64,000 nt of DNA from Prunus persica (lineage: Eukaryota; Streptophyta; Magnoliopsida; Rosales; Rosaceae): contig NC_034010.1 in assembly GCF_000346465.2 (NCBI RefSeq), forward strand, positions 9,106,520-9,170,519. Reading direction: 5' to 3'. The notes beneath the pieces were generated by a model that saw only the letters and a list, made by a program, of their open reading frames with translations, was not told the origin of the DNA and ran no database searches. This document shows positions 1 to 28,471 of the stretch, piece by piece. How positions within the stretch are numbered: position 1 is the first letter of the stretch; the number at the start of each line of letters is the position of its first letter. Position numbers and translations under genes: made by a program.

Positions 1-2640
1 TGACTTAGTTTCATGCCCAACAATGGTGGAGAATTTCTTAATCATGATCTTAATAAATTCTTACAAGATCATGGCATCACACATCAACCCTCGTGTCCAT
101 ATACTCCACAACAAAATAGGGTAGAAAGAATCGACATTTATTGAAAGTTGTTTGTGCCTCTCTATTTGGTGTCAACATGCCTCGATCTTTTTAGGGTGAG
201 GCCGTACTCTATGCAGCTTACCTTATCAATAGGATTCCCTCAAGTATCTTGAATTTCCAAACTCTTCTTCAAACACTTCACCACTATCTCCATATACCTC
301 TTACCCCAAACCTTGAACCACATATTTTCGGCTGTGTTGTATTCGTACACTTACATGATCACCAACAGAACAAATTGGATCATCGTGCAAAAAAGTGTGT
401 TTTCATTGGCTATGCCCCTCATTTGAAAGGCTACCGAAGTTATCACCCTCCAAGTTAGAAGGTATATAACTCCATGGATGTAGTGTTCTAGGAACACACG
501 ACATATACTTTTCAGAAGCACAAGAGGAGAATTTCTGGATTTTTACACATTGGACGCGTCTCAGAGTCTAAGCGATTGGTCGCTTCTCTCACAGGACCGG
601 TCGCCTTCCTTTTTTTGTACACATGATGAGAATTTGCCTCAAAATGAATGGTCGCCCTCCTACGAGACCGGTCACCCTCACTTGGATTTGCATATCCTAA
701 TCTTCTGCTTCAAAATGATCGGTCACTAGTGCCAAACGATTGGTAGCCTCCACGCTGCCAAAATCAACAGGAGGAAGTTAACATGTTTTATGAGATTTTG
801 CATGCTCCTGACCCATCTTTAGCTATAGTACCACACCAATCGCCTGCTGAGGATATCATTCAAGTATCATCTCTCCTTGAAACTGATAACATTAATGAAA
901 TATATCATGATGATTTAATTTCAGAAAGCATAAAGGATACAAATACCCCTATATACCAACTTCTAGAAAGGAAGAATTGTAGTAAACCTCGAGTACAGTA
1001 CGAAGCAGATCTTAAAACCAAAGGAAAACACCTCATCAGTAATTATATATCTATAAGCATATTATCATAGTCACATGTACACTTTGTGAAGCAGTTGACC
1101 GATATATCTGTCCCATATAGTGTGAATGAAGCAATAGAAGATTCAAAATGGAAAAAAGCCATGAATGAAGAAATGCGAACTCTCTAGAAGAATGCCACAT
1201 AGGAGCTCATGCCTTTACCTCATGGAAAGAAGATGATGGGATGTAGGTAGATCTATACTATGAAACTCAAAACAGATAGATCCATTGAAAGATATAAAGC
1301 TAGATTGGTGGCGAAGGGGTATACACAGAAATATATAGGGTGGACTACCAGGTGACCTTTGCCCTAGTAACCAAGATCAACATTATCAGAGTCCTACTAT
1401 CTCTAGCAACAAATCTAGATTGGCCATTACATCAGTTCGATGTTAAAAATTCATTCTTACATGGATACTTGGAAGAAGAGGTATACATGATTTTACTACC
1501 GGGATATAATTTAGCTCATGACAAGAAGAATCAAGTTTGCAAGCTCAGAAAGTCATAATATGGATTAAAACAATTTCCTAGGGCATGGTTTGGAAGATTT
1601 ACTAAGTCCATGAAGAATTTTGGATACACTCAAAGTAATTCAGACCACACCCTGTTCTTGAAGCGTGATGGAGGAAAAATCACTGCATTAATTATTTATG
1701 TGGATGACATGGTCGTAATTGGGAACGACGCATGAGAGCAACAGAAGCTACAAAAGTATTTGTCTCAGAAATTTGAGATGAAGGATTTAGGTGCTCTGAA
1801 ATACTTCCCCAGAATTGAAGTACCAATGTCAAAAATTGATATTTTCTGTCTCAAAAGAAGTATGCGATGGATCTACTCACTAAAACAGGAATGTTAGGAT
1901 GTAAGCCTGCTGGCACACCCATTGAGATGAATCACAAGTTATGTGAAGACATATACCGTTTGCCAACCATTAACGAACAATACAAGCGTCTTGTTAGAAG
2001 CTTGATATATTTGGTACACACAAGACCAAATATTGCATATGTTGTGAGTGTGGTTAGTCGGTTTATGAATTCACCTAGTATTTCTCATAGGAATGCGGTT
2101 GATCGGATGTTAAAATACTTAAAGTCAGCCTCTGGAAAGGGATTAATGTTCTCAAAGAAGGGAAATCTTGAAGGTGTTGGATATGTATAGATGTTGATTG
2201 GGCTGTTTCCATTACAGATAGACGCTCTACAACGGGTTACATTACATTTGTTGGAGGTAACCTAGTCACTTGGCGGAGTAAAAAATAAAATGTGGTTGCT
2301 CGGTCTAGTGTAGAAGCAATGTATCGAGGTATGGCTCAAGGAGTTTGTGAATTATTGAGGATCAGAGGACTCTTGACAAAATTGAGTTTTAAACTAGAGA
2401 AGCCCATGCAGTTATATTGTGATAACAAGTTAGTGAATGATGTTGCTCATAATCTAGTTCAACATGATTGAACAAAACATGTTGAGGTGGATAGACATTT
2501 CATCATAGAAAAAATTGAGAACAAGATCATCTGCCTACCATTTGTAAAACTAGAATATGAGTTAGCGGATGTCTTAGCTGTCTGTGGACGAGTGTTTTAT
2601 GACTCACTTACCAAAGTTGGGCATTGGTGATGTGTATGCT
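1..2640 (+). pseudogene. copia pol remnant: integrase, reverse transcriptase, RNase H
   Basis: Positions 1-480 encode the end of an integrase core, with a GGEFLN-type segment near 30 and a YTPQQN segment near 100. From about 1120 the reverse transcriptase begins; a DVKNSFLHG segment lies near 1440 and the YVDD active-site motif near 1697. RNase H runs from about 2180 to 2640, with ARSSVEAMY near 2300 and a YCDNK segment near 2415. In-frame stops and shifts occur throughout (for example near 1186, 1559, 1733, 2190 and 2470), so no polyprotein can be made. In the intact family pol makes the cDNA and inserts it. The linker between integrase and reverse transcriptase (480-780) is unusual and is reported separately. 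Confidence 0.88.
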
Positions 2641-2647
2641 CCAACTT

Positions 2648-2656
2648 AAGGAGGAG
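2648..2656 (+). other. polypurine tract
   Basis: AAGGAGGAG lies directly before the TGTTGA start of the 3' LTR, where plus-strand priming occurs in LTR elements. Confidence 0.7.
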
Positions 2657-2918
2657 TGTTGATTTGAGTTAACCTAAATCAAGGAGATTTATTTCTTAAG
2701 TTAATTAGGTGATTTACTACTTTGTTTCATATAGTTGACACATCCTTGTATAATTAGGAGATATTCCCCTAATTAATTATTGTATCATTTTCTTGTAAAA
2801 TACCCTTGTAAACTCCTATATATACCTCCTTATGAAGAAGAATACAATTAACTTAAAGTATTCAAACCTTATTCATATTTTAGTAATGACATGAACTCTA
2901 AAATTTCTTCTAACAACA
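2657..2918 (+). repeat. copia 3' LTR
   Basis: It starts TGTTGATTTGAG directly after the polypurine tract and ends in TAACAACA. A TATA-like stretch (CTATATATACC) lies near 2815. The exact 3' border could be 2918 or 2920. It ends about 20 bp from the stop codon of the steroid reductase gene, so the LTR probably forms part of that gene's 3' flank, in antisense. The partner 5' LTR is outside the window. Confidence 0.75.
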
Positions 2919-2937
2919 CACTTCCAATCCAAGACAT

Positions 2938-4127
2938 CTACAAAACATATGGAATGAGAGCCTTGACAGTTTGGGGAAACTCTTTAAACTTGGAAAGATA
3001 CCATTTCCTGGTGGCACAGCTCCTTCCCGTCAAGTAGAGTGCGGTTCCCATGGCGAAGGAGAATGCATAGAGAGTCTGAGAAATGCAAGAAACCCCAACA
3101 AATCCCATGATCTCAAAGAAATAGTGGGGGCATATCACAAGTTCAAACAAACCACCCTTTGGAATCTTATACTCCTTGTCACCCTTTGACCTCATTTTTG
3201 AAAGAATGTAGTGATGATAGAAGTTGCCAGAAATTCCTATCAGAAACAAGAGAATCCCAGGCTCCTTCAAATCAATTGGGGGCTCTGGAAGCCCTTGGGT
3301 TAGGTTTTGACCATAAATCATGGTTGCTGTCGACAGGAAGTAACTGAGAGAGATAGGGATTGCAGTGTCAATACTCATACCTCCACTGTAGCTGTGCACA
3401 AACTGAACCTAGAAAACAAGGTGGAAACCATATCGTGAAGAATTATAATTTGATTAATTGAATATTTGAAATGTTTATTGTGATTGCTAATGGAACTTAA
3501 TTTGATCAAAAAAAGAAAGTTGGGTTGTACCATATATATTAATTAATAAATAAATAAATAAGGGGAAGAAGAAGTGAAGAAATTGGGGTTCAAATATGAA
3601 CATCGTAAGAAAAGTATAGGCATTTGGTTTGATGCACCCCAACCCCAATTTATAATTCCAGACAAATTATAAAGAAGATTATAAAATTAGAACTTCCCAT
3701 CCCATGCATGTATTTAAAATGACTTTAAGAATATTAAACAAATACTCAAGAAATTGTAATGAGGGAAGGGAATTAAATTAAATTAAATTAGTACCTCAAG
3801 AAGCCTTTTAAGAAAATGAAGGGTTAGAGCTGAGGAGAGCAACAGATGCCTGGTACTGTGATGGGGAAAAAACAGCAAGCATGAGAGAGCGGCTAGAAAC
3901 GCAGGAGCATACAAAATCAGCATGCCTGTTCTACCAGATAGTTGTGGAATTTGCTGTTTTTTTTCTGCTGAGTTTTGAGAAGAATTGAAATTCCAGAACT
4001 TGGAATATTGCATGTGCTTTCCTCTCAGCTCTGAGAACCCAGCATTGGCTAATGATGTGAAGCTAATCACAGACATTGCTGCCATGAAAATCGAAGGAGG
4101 TGGTGGGAAAATTAATGTCAACAACAT
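2938..4127 (-). CDS. steroid 5-alpha-reductase family protein (DET2-like)
   Basis: Two exons, 4127-3795 (111 codons) and 3408-2938 (156 codons plus stop), join in phase with a GT donor at 3794 and an AG acceptor at 3409, giving 267 residues. That is close to the usual length of plant 3-oxo-5-alpha-steroid 4-dehydrogenase family members. The first exon has an N-terminal hydrophobic segment and then a stretch beginning FSELRGKHMQYSKFWN. The second exon is rich in membrane segments and has a C-terminal region (GNFYHHYILSKMR, then KIPKGGLFELVICPHYFFE) typical of the reductase C-terminal domain. Members are NADPH-dependent ER membrane enzymes. DET2 itself acts in brassinosteroid synthesis, but this sequence looks closer to the DET2-like side branch, so the substrate is uncertain. 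Met1 was chosen because it is the first in-frame ATG; two more ATGs follow nearby. No break is seen. UBP12/13 lies upstream on the same strand. Confidence 0.88.
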
Positions 4128-4508
4128 TATGAAAAGGGTCTAATAAAATTCTAAGTCTGATTTTAATCCAGGACTAGAATAGTAAAAAAGTAATTAATTC
4201 TTGGGTGGTTTTGGCTTACAAAATTTTGTAGCTCTCTTGTTGAATCTTGTGTTTGTTGTTGGTTCTAGTGGAGATGGGTGGCGAAACGCTTGTTAAACGA
4301 CCACCACAACCAAAATCAACAAATGAAAAGACTGCTTTCCAGACCACCAGTTTTTCTGCTATGCATCAAATTTGAACGGCTACCAGACAAGCCACCAAAG
4401 GCTTTAGTCCAAGTGCCTACCTCCTCTTCTTTCGTGCTGTCCTCTTCTTTTAATTTCTTTGTGGAAAAAAAGGGAATTATGTTTAAGATGTTTGGTTTGA
4501 ACCATTAA
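4128..4508. other. 5' flank of the steroid reductase gene
   Basis: This is probably the promoter and 5' UTR of the minus-strand gene that starts at 4127. I see no clear TATA box. A 76-codon open frame on the plus strand (4278-4508) has no recognisable domain and is probably chance. Confidence 0.4.
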
Positions 4509-4509
4509 A

Positions 4510-4600
4510 ATTGCTTATTGTAGCTAAATGGTTAAGAGCACCTACTTTTGCATTCCGAGATCCTCGGTTCGAACTCCCCACTCCCCCAATACCACTTGTA
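4510..4600 (+). repeat. tRNA-like sequence, probable SINE head
   Basis: An A-box-like TAGCTAAATGG (4521-4531) and a perfect B-box-like GGTTCGAACTCC (4566-4577) are spaced as in a Pol III internal promoter. I cannot fold the flanks into an acceptor stem, so a tRNA-derived SINE is more likely than a tRNA gene. The 3' end and target duplication were not found. Confidence 0.5.
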
Positions 4601-5678
4601 TAAGAAAACAATTGTTCGTTTGAAACTTGCTCAATTCCTCTCATCAAAATCAAAGGCAAAACAAATTATAATTTCCTGATATTGAGTTCTTTTTTCCTTG
4701 AGAAAATCATTTTTCAGTATTTAAATTCAAAAAAAATTTAGAATTATTTTCGAGGTTTTTTGTAAGATACTCGAAAGCTTGTGTCTGGTGTAACAAATGA
4801 ATAGGCAATTGTATTTTCAATGTGTAGACAAGGCTGTAGTACAAAATTTGGTGCAGTGCATATAGAATTTTTCCAATTGAATTCATTCCGACCATTTTTT
4901 TTTATAATAAAAGATAAACTTCAACACTAGAATCAAAGACATTACCATGACATCTCAAATAACAATTCCATGAGGTCAACAAACTAACATGTTAAAAATA
5001 AAACTAGTGGCCAACATCACCACAATTAACCATAAGCCCAAACAAAGTCCACAAACCCAAAAGAGACCCATACGAATTGAGCACGGACACAAAAACACTT
5101 GAAAACTCACAAAGGATGAGTAAAAACTGGTAAAACTGGTTGTGCCAAATGTAACGGCAGCTAACTAGTTTCTTATTGGCAAAATATTGAAGTCATTTCA
5201 ACCTCCACAGGTCACAGCAACAGCAGCCTACCATTGCACCCCAAAACATACAGAAATAAATAAAACACCAGGGAAGCCAACTCCAATATTATACAGAGCT
5301 TTTTCCACCAAGGATTCAAAAAGATCAACACAATATAACTGGACAAGAAACTGCATTTAAACCTGCACCTATACCCTCTATACATTGCTCACCCCAAAAT
5401 CTTATATACGGAATTACATGGATTCAAAATGAGATGCCTCCTACCTCACACCTCAACGACAGGTGCCTGAAAGGGAGAAGTGTCCGAACCATCGAGGATA
5501 CAAAAGTTTAGGCTAAAAATTTCTGTCACTCTACTAAAGAATTTTATGCCCAGTAAGGTCAATAACTATGGCAAACTGTAACAAAGCTTCCTTTGTGCAT
5601 CTCGGGCTCTTCACAAGATTCTGCATATGTATAAAGGTTGAATCTGTGAAATGAGCTGACAAAGTCATTGCAGTAGTT
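4601..5678. other. intergenic region and probable 3' UTR of UBP12/13
   Basis: The stretch is AT-rich with no convincing coding frame. The part next to 5678 should hold the 3' UTR and poly(A) site of the minus-strand deubiquitinase gene, but the cleavage site cannot be fixed from sequence alone. Confidence 0.4.
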
Positions 5679-22377
<16,699 letters not shown>

Positions 22378-22780
22378 GGACGCGAGAAGGCCGTCTGATC
22401 GACGAATCCGAGAGACCTGTGTAGCTGCTGTGAGAGAGAGAGACTGAGATATTGAGCCTGCAAGTTATTAAAAATTTAGAACATTAGAGAAAAGGGCTTT
22501 GCTGCTGGTTTTAGCTCGAGATGGGACAGTTTCGGGATTTCGTAAAATGGTAGAGGAGGAGACCGGAGACGAGAAAGGCAATAAATCAAAATTATTGAGA
22601 CTTTACTTTTGAGTTTTTTTTTTTGTTTTTTTTATTTTTAATTTTATAACTTTTCCTATTCCAATTTTTCCAATCAAACTTGAGCTAAATAATGTGTCAA
22701 ATGCCACCGCCAATTGAGTCTAGCTCAATAACAAAATGTATTAATTTGTAAGCGAAATTTTATAGTGAGGGTATTTTATA
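22378..22780 (-). promoter_or_regulatory. 5' flank of UBP12/13
   Basis: This is probably the 5' UTR and core promoter. A CT-rich stretch lies upstream of the ATG on the minus strand (near 22425-22445). No clear TATA box. An old inverted-repeat element and then a hAT element begin within this flank, so transposons reach to about 400 bp from the start codon. Confidence 0.45.
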
Positions 22781-23039
22781 TAGGGGTGGGTATGGTCCGG
22801 ATTGGTTCGATTTTACTCTCAAACCACAACTGAACCAATAAAAAAATAACGATTCGGTTTGGTTCGGATTAGTCTAAAATCATAATGAAAACCGAACCAA
22901 TCCAAACCACTTGTAATCGATTTGATTCAGATTGGTTGGCTGGTTTGTGCCTAACACAAAACCATGCATTTTTCAACCTGCTCTTACATTATAATGCTAA
23001 CATTTTGCCATTATATCATTCCATTCCATCAAAGACTAA

Positions 23040-23265
23040 CACAACAACATTCCATTTAATCAAAACCTGTCCAATTTCCAGCATGCATCTAAGTTCACAA
23101 CTTCCATCAAAGCATTCTAAAGTTTATAAGAAATGAATACAAGATGAACTACGAAATGAAAGGCTGCTCAAAATACAAGTTCATAATTTCCATTTAATCA
23201 AAAGTTGTCCAGTTTCCAGCATGCATTTAAGTTCACAATTTCCATCAAAACAAATATTCTAAAGC
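23040..23265. repeat. direct duplication inside the hAT element
   Basis: A segment with TTTCCAGCATGCATCTAAG and flanking CCATTTAATCAAAA and TTCCATCAAA occurs near 23052 and again near 23193, about 140 bp apart, with several differences. Confidence 0.75.
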
Positions 23266-23269
23266 CTGA

Positions 23270-23365
23270 GCTTCAGAGGTCACAATTACTGGTGCAGATT
23301 CAGTTACAGGTGATGGCTGATTAGAAGCAAAACCTTCTTCCACCCCTTGGTTTACCTCTATCTAT
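23270..23365 (-). pseudogene. coding-like fragment of the hAT element
   Basis: The minus strand has an open stretch reading VNQGVEEGFASNQPSPV and onward, with acidic and Ser/Pro-rich composition. At the other side of the copia insert, 31311-31282, an ATG begins MDEANSVPMM and ends at a GTGAGT donor-like site. Together they look like the N-terminal exons of a hAT-encoded protein that has lost its catalytic core. The family call is an inference from context. Confidence 0.3.
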
Positions 23366-23505
23366 ATAACCAGACAAATTGCACATTAAACAAATTGCAC
23401 CTTAATCAGACAAATTGCACCTTAATCAGAAAAATTGCACATCAAATAAATTTTCCATAATCAGACAAATTGCACCTTAATTAGAAAAATTGCACTTTTA
23501 CCCTA
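23363..23505. repeat. short tandem repeat with ACAAATTGCACCTTAATCAG unit
   Basis: About six imperfect copies of a unit around 20 bp long built on CAGACAAATTGCACCTTAAT lie within the left part of the hAT element. Confidence 0.8.
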
Positions 23506-23997
23506 AATCCTAAACCTTAATAAATTTCCCTTCTTCTTCTTCTTGATCAACTGAGTCAAACACTTTTACTTACTGTGAGCAAGCAATTCATAATATTATG
23601 ATCATGAACAAACAAACACCATACAATAAGAGCTAGCGAAGCCCAAATGTAATAAAACTTACGAGTTAATTTATCCTACAGTAAGTCCAAACTCATGGAA
23701 ATTAAAAAAGAACAAAAATGAGAAATTAAAAAAATCCCAAACACAAAAAAAATAAGGAAAAGAAAACCCAACAACTATCAGACTCATAAGCCAAATAACC
23801 AATCTAGTCGAGCCAACTAAAACTAAATTAAACCCCCAAACAAAGCACACATCTTACACATCAATAACTATCTGCTCATCTTATTTTTCAGTTCATATTG
23901 TGATTCACAATGTGGAAAGTGAAAAAGAAAAAGGTTTGCACAGCACGTATAATCAGATTGGCAAAGCTAAGGAATGAGTTTGTTTTGATGGTAATCT

Positions 23998-24393
23998 TGT
24001 AAGACAAATCACTGTGAAATTATGGTCTTCTAATCATTTAAGGATTCTAGAGGTTTGCATGTTCAGAAATATACTCAGACTTATCGGATTACTCTTGTAC
24101 AGAAGTTATTCTATTAAAATACAAGAGATAATGGAATTCCTAATTCTATATGGATTGAACAACCTAATCCTAATGCAACTAGAAACACTTGATAGCTCCT
24201 TGATGGGCAAGGATTTCAAGTGATGCATATATATAGAGGTCCCTTCTCTAGCAACAAATACACTAAACACACAGCTCTCTCCCCATCTAGAGAAATAGCA
24301 CTAAAGCGTTGCTTAGAGAAGAAGATCCTCTTAGAAGCCAAGATGTCTAACCAAGGTTAGTGTTGAGTTATAAAAGCCTAGTATAGAATTACA
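23998..24393 (+). repeat. 5' LTR of the copia element
   Basis: 396 bp, TG to CA. A TATA-like GCATATATATAG lies at about 24225-24236, upstream of the probable transcription start. Confidence 0.93.
24224..24237 (+). promoter_or_regulatory. TATA-like box in the 5' LTR
   Basis: GCATATATATAG in the 3' half of the LTR, repeated at the equivalent position of the 3' LTR (about 30978-30990). The position fits the U3/R promoter of LTR elements. Confidence 0.55.
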
Positions 24394-24395
24394 TG

Positions 24396-24407
24396 TGGTA
24401 TCAGAGC
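24396..24407 (+). other. primer-binding site (initiator Met tRNA)
   Basis: TGGTATCAGAGC two bases after the 5' LTR, the standard copia primer-binding site. Confidence 0.93.
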
Positions 24408-24959
24408 TCTAGGCTTTTGTTTCTTAATCTAATCCATGTTTCGACAAAATCTGCATATAAATTTTTATGTTTTAATTTATAATGCTGCAATATGAGGTTT
24501 TCAAGCAGCAAGCATATTTTATCTATTTAAGTATGATCCTGGGCATATAGTATTACTGCTTGATCATACTGCAAAAGGTCTTTTGATCATTTTAGGATCT
24601 ATTGTGCAAACTAAGCAAGCCACAACTGCTCAGTTTGTATGAGAGATCTTGAAACGACAGTTTGATAAAAAAAATTGCATCAATATAAGTAGCCTTATGT
24701 ATTTTCTCCATCCACAAATGGGAATTTTATAGATTGATAACGATATTGATGGAACAATCTGGACAACAGACTGCACAAACTAGCAAGTTTCTCTACATCC
24801 ACAGATGTGAGTATTCTTGCGCAGGAAGTTTTGTACAGTCTGCTGTTTGGGATTTTGGAATATGGCTTTTTAAACCCAAAGGTATAAACTGACATATTTA
24901 AGTAAAGCTTTTGGGGACAGTTTTTGCTTATCTGATTTTATAAAAATCTCTACAGTGAA

Positions 24960-25760
24960 CCACAACACCATCGAAACTCTTACGGATCAAATTATCAGAA
25001 ATGGAAGCCGGATCTGGAAATATCTCTTGGTTTTCTAGATTACGATTTTGTTCTCAAAGAAGATCCTCCTCAAGAGCCTGCTGCAGATGCTTCTGCAGAA
25101 ACCAAAACCAAGTTTGCTAAATGGAATAAAGCAAATAAGATGGCAATACTAATTATGCAAAGGGCTATGGCATCATCAGTCAAAGGTAGTATTCCAAAGT
25201 TAGACACTGCTAAGAAATACTATGAGGCAATTGCATAGAGGTTTAAGGAATCAGAGAAAGCAGTCAAAAGTACTTCGCTGAACAGATTGATAGACATGAA
25301 GTATGATGGGCAAGGCTGTGTGAGAGCTCATATTTTGAATATGATTGACATAGGAACCAAATTGCAGGAACTGGAGATGATAATTGATGAGGATATGATG
25401 GTGCATTTTGCTTTGAATTCATTATCAAAGGATTTCAAGTCCCTCAGAGAAACCTATATTGCTCAAAAGGAATTCTGGACTTTGAATGATTTGATCACCA
25501 TCTGTGTTCAACAGGAACACAACATCATAAGGGAAAGAGGAGCAAAAATGGTGAACATGGTTCAGATCAAGGAGAAAAAGGAAAACAGGTGCAATGCCAT
25601 GACTGGAAAAGGGAAAAGTAGCAACACTGTTGTTTGGGACTAGAAAGAATTCACATGCCAGCCCACTTCTCACAAAGGCCCACAAAACAGAAAAGACGGA
25701 AGACTGGGCTTTGATTCAAAAAATAGAGAAAGCCCAAAACCAAATCAGAAGGCCCATGTC
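24960..25760 (+). pseudogene. copia gag remnant
   Basis: A gag-like reading begins near 24985 and is interrupted by a stop at 25237. It continues as an open frame 25287-25643 with segments such as LNRLIDMKYDGQG and MVHFALNSLSKDFK, typical of the copia capsid (UBN2-type) domain. A stop after VVWD near 25641 precedes the region where the zinc knuckle would be expected; only a decayed YKYG-type trace is seen there. In intact elements gag forms the particle that packages the RNA. Confidence 0.8.
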
Positions 25761-27740
25761 TTTTACAAATATGGCATAGTTGTAAAAACGTCAAGATTAA
25801 ATGGCAATCAACCACTGAAGCAGATCAATAAAAAAAAACTGAAAGAAAAATTGGATTTGGCCCAGCTTCTGGCTCACCACTGATCTCAAAACCTAGAGTG
25901 CAAGGTCAGCAAATCTTTTTGCAAAGCCTATTCTCAGAACCCACGTGACTACCTAACTCAGAAAAGTCAACAATTTCAACTATCACAAGAGAGTTGATTG
26001 GGAATTAAATGAAAGCAGGTCATTAGCAGAAAGACTACTCTGAAACTATGGGACTAAAAGATCAAAATCCTTTTGTATACAATTCTGGGTTAGGGCAGGT
26101 GATCTTTCCAAAAGATAAGCAAACTACAATCTCAAAGAGATAAGTGGGAAGCAGGGAGTTGTTAAATAGACAAATCAAAACTAACCATCACAGCTCTAAA
26201 CTCTTACAATGAGCAGTTAAATTGGAAGAAGGGTTAGGATTTCTTTCAAGAAAAACAAGAAAGTGATTGCCTTAGGAACTGACTATTGAGGGCTTATCTA
26301 CCAGAGTTGATAAAACCCCTTTTCCTTTGCATTTAAAAATGAGAGATCTTTTGAGAATTTTTGCCGCCCATTCTCCAATATAAGAGAGGGTGAACAGAGT
26401 AAAGGACATTCAAATCAAACAACCAAAAAATCAACCAAAGATAAAAACTCAAAATGATCACTTGATCTCTGAGAACCTTCAAACAAACTGAGCAACCAAA
26501 AGCTCATTTGAGCCACAAAAGAAACCGGCTATAGATCAGAACTTCCAGTTCAGACTTAGAGAAATAAGTCATTCAAAACGAGATTCCTCTCGTTATAAAT
26601 TTGGTTCAGCAAAAGCCAAAACAAGTAGGGTCTGAGTTTTTACAAATATGAAAACCTCAACAAATTTATCGAGAGTCCTGATCAGGCAGAACATGTATCA
26701 CAGTGCAGTTTTAGCTCAATGAATCCCCAAGTCCAGCCACTTCTGCCCCTTTCAAACTGAAGAGGCCCCAATTCTGCTAGTTCAAAAAGCCTTCCAAGGC
26801 TTAAAATAGATCAAAGCTCTGCCAAACTCAAACGTTGGTATCGATTTATAGCTGAAGCTTAGCAGTTGAAGTTGTTGACAGCTCAGTCCAGTACATGCTT
26901 ACCCAGTCCAGCCCGGATTAGAAGTTTCTATCCAGGCAGAAATGGAAGTCCAGCCTTCTTTTGTCTTTTTAGAGTTGATTTTTCCCTTTTGAGTTTTGTA
27001 AAATGCACTTTTGCCTAAAAACAGTTTACTATCTTATCATTTATTCTGGCCAGAATTACCAGTTTTGTACTGTGAAAAATTGTGAAGTCCTCGCCAATTT
27101 AAGGCAAGAAAAGAACTTACTAGGGAGATATTTCTCACCCAAATTCACAATCGCTTGTCTAGAAATCAGTAACTTGGGGCGCAAGTTATCCATTTTTAAG
27201 AAGTCTGTTACAATTTTTATTACTAGCAGTGGCACGCTCGCACACTAAAGAATGTTGACTTGTTGACCAGTCAATGATTTTCAAGGCAATGGGGAACTTT
27301 ACCCTTCCATCACAGGAGTAAACACAAAACGGGTGAACAATTTGGCATGCCCAGTAGGACTTCTCAGTATACATACTCATAGAGAAATTTTCTAAAGTAT
27401 ATGAATATTGGAAGTTCTAGTCAGAACCCACATTGCGTAATGGAAAGAGATCAAGTAGCTCTCCGAGAAGGGCTGAAGTCAAAAGAAAGTGATGCTAGGC
27501 AATCAGCCCATGGCAGTTCCGGAAGTAGACGCTCCAGGGCTAGCCCAGGAGGTTGAATCAGATACAGGAGGATGTGTTCCGACAAGAGGCCACAACACAG
27601 AGAAGCCAGGATACTTTGAACATCATGACAGTCATGATGCAATGACAAGTCAACATGCAATTTAGGAAGGACCGTGAGGCTGCTATGGCCAAGATTCCAA
27701 ACCCAGATGTTGTAGTCCAGCAAGGTTTGGACAAGTTTAT
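25761..27740 (+). other. unassigned interior of the copia element
   Basis: Protease, the pre-integrase domain and the early integrase core should lie here, but I recognise none of them. The stretch has many stops in all frames. It may be heavily decayed or replaced by foreign sequence. Two small open frames, 27003-27248 (+) and 27451-27723 (-), have no recognised similarity. Confidence 0.5.
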
Positions 27741-28471
27741 CTCATAAAAGAAAAAAAATCAAGCGCCTTAGACATGTTCAAAATTTACAAAGCTGAAGTA
27801 GAAAATCAATTGAACCTCAAAATTAAAGTAGTTCAATCATGGATGGTTTGATGAGACTTGAAGAAATGCTGGAGCTTTTGCAAAACTCCTCCAGCAAGAA
27901 GGCATTATAGCTCAATACACAAATCCAGGCACTCCTCAACAGAATGGAATTTCATAAAGAAGAAACAGAACATTGAAAGACATGATAAAAAGCATGATGA
28001 ATTGTGCAGACTTACCAATATTCCTATGGGGGAAAGGCCTTGAAAACTGCAAATTACATTCTAAATAGAGTCCCAACCAAGAGCATTAATCAGATCCCTT
28101 ATGAGATTTGGCATGGAAGAAAACATAGCCTAAAGCATCTAAGAACTTGGGGCTGTAAAGTAGAAGCCAAGCCTTATAACCCTGCAGAAAAGAAACTAGA
28201 CCCTAAAACTGTGAGTAGCTATTTTATTGGTTACCCTGAGAGAACCAAAGGCTATAGTTTTTACTGCCCTCATCACACTATGAGATTCATAGAGACATCA
28301 AGAGCAATATTTATAGAAACTGATGAAGAGAAAACTGCAGAAGAGAACTTCAGTTTTGATGAGATTACTGCAGACAGTTTGACAACACAAGATCCTGCAG
28401 ATGAAGCTATAAGACTGCCTGAAACAAATTTAGACAACTCACAGCTGATCAGATTGAGGATTCAGTCATAG
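27741..28471 (+). pseudogene. copia integrase remnant (3' part)
   Basis: With frame changes near 27850 and 28010, the reading shows MFKIYKAEVENQLN, then a TPQQNG segment (about 27930), then KALKTANYILNRVPTKS (from about 28040) and the WGCKVEAKPYNP to FIGYPE region that follows the integrase core in copia. Stops at 27850 and 27957 disrupt it. Confidence 0.85.

Larger units (their letters stand above)
1..2918 (+). mobile_element. 3' half of a decayed Ty1/copia LTR retrotransposon
   Basis: The segment holds, in copia order, integrase, reverse transcriptase, RNase H, a polypurine tract and a 3' LTR. That order (integrase before reverse transcriptase) is diagnostic of copia rather than gypsy. The 5' half (LTR, gag, protease) lies outside the window. 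Many stops and frameshifts interrupt pol, so the copy is old and inactive. The element abuts the 3' end of the steroid reductase gene on the opposite strand. Confidence 0.9.

Noticed and set aside
2971..3347. Plus-strand frames opposite the steroid reductase second exon
   Set aside because: They are antisense shadows of a well-supported exon and show no family of their own.
4278..4508. 76-codon plus-strand open frame upstream of the steroid reductase gene
   Set aside because: No recognisable domain, lies in the promoter region of the opposite-strand gene, composition not gene-like.
4515..4590. Functional tRNA gene
   Set aside because: A and B boxes are present but I cannot build an acceptor stem or a clean anticodon arm, so a tRNA-derived repeat fits better.
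23363..23505. CRISPR-like array
   Set aside because: Units are imperfect with no spacers of constant length, and the setting is a plant hAT element; it is a simple tandem repeat.
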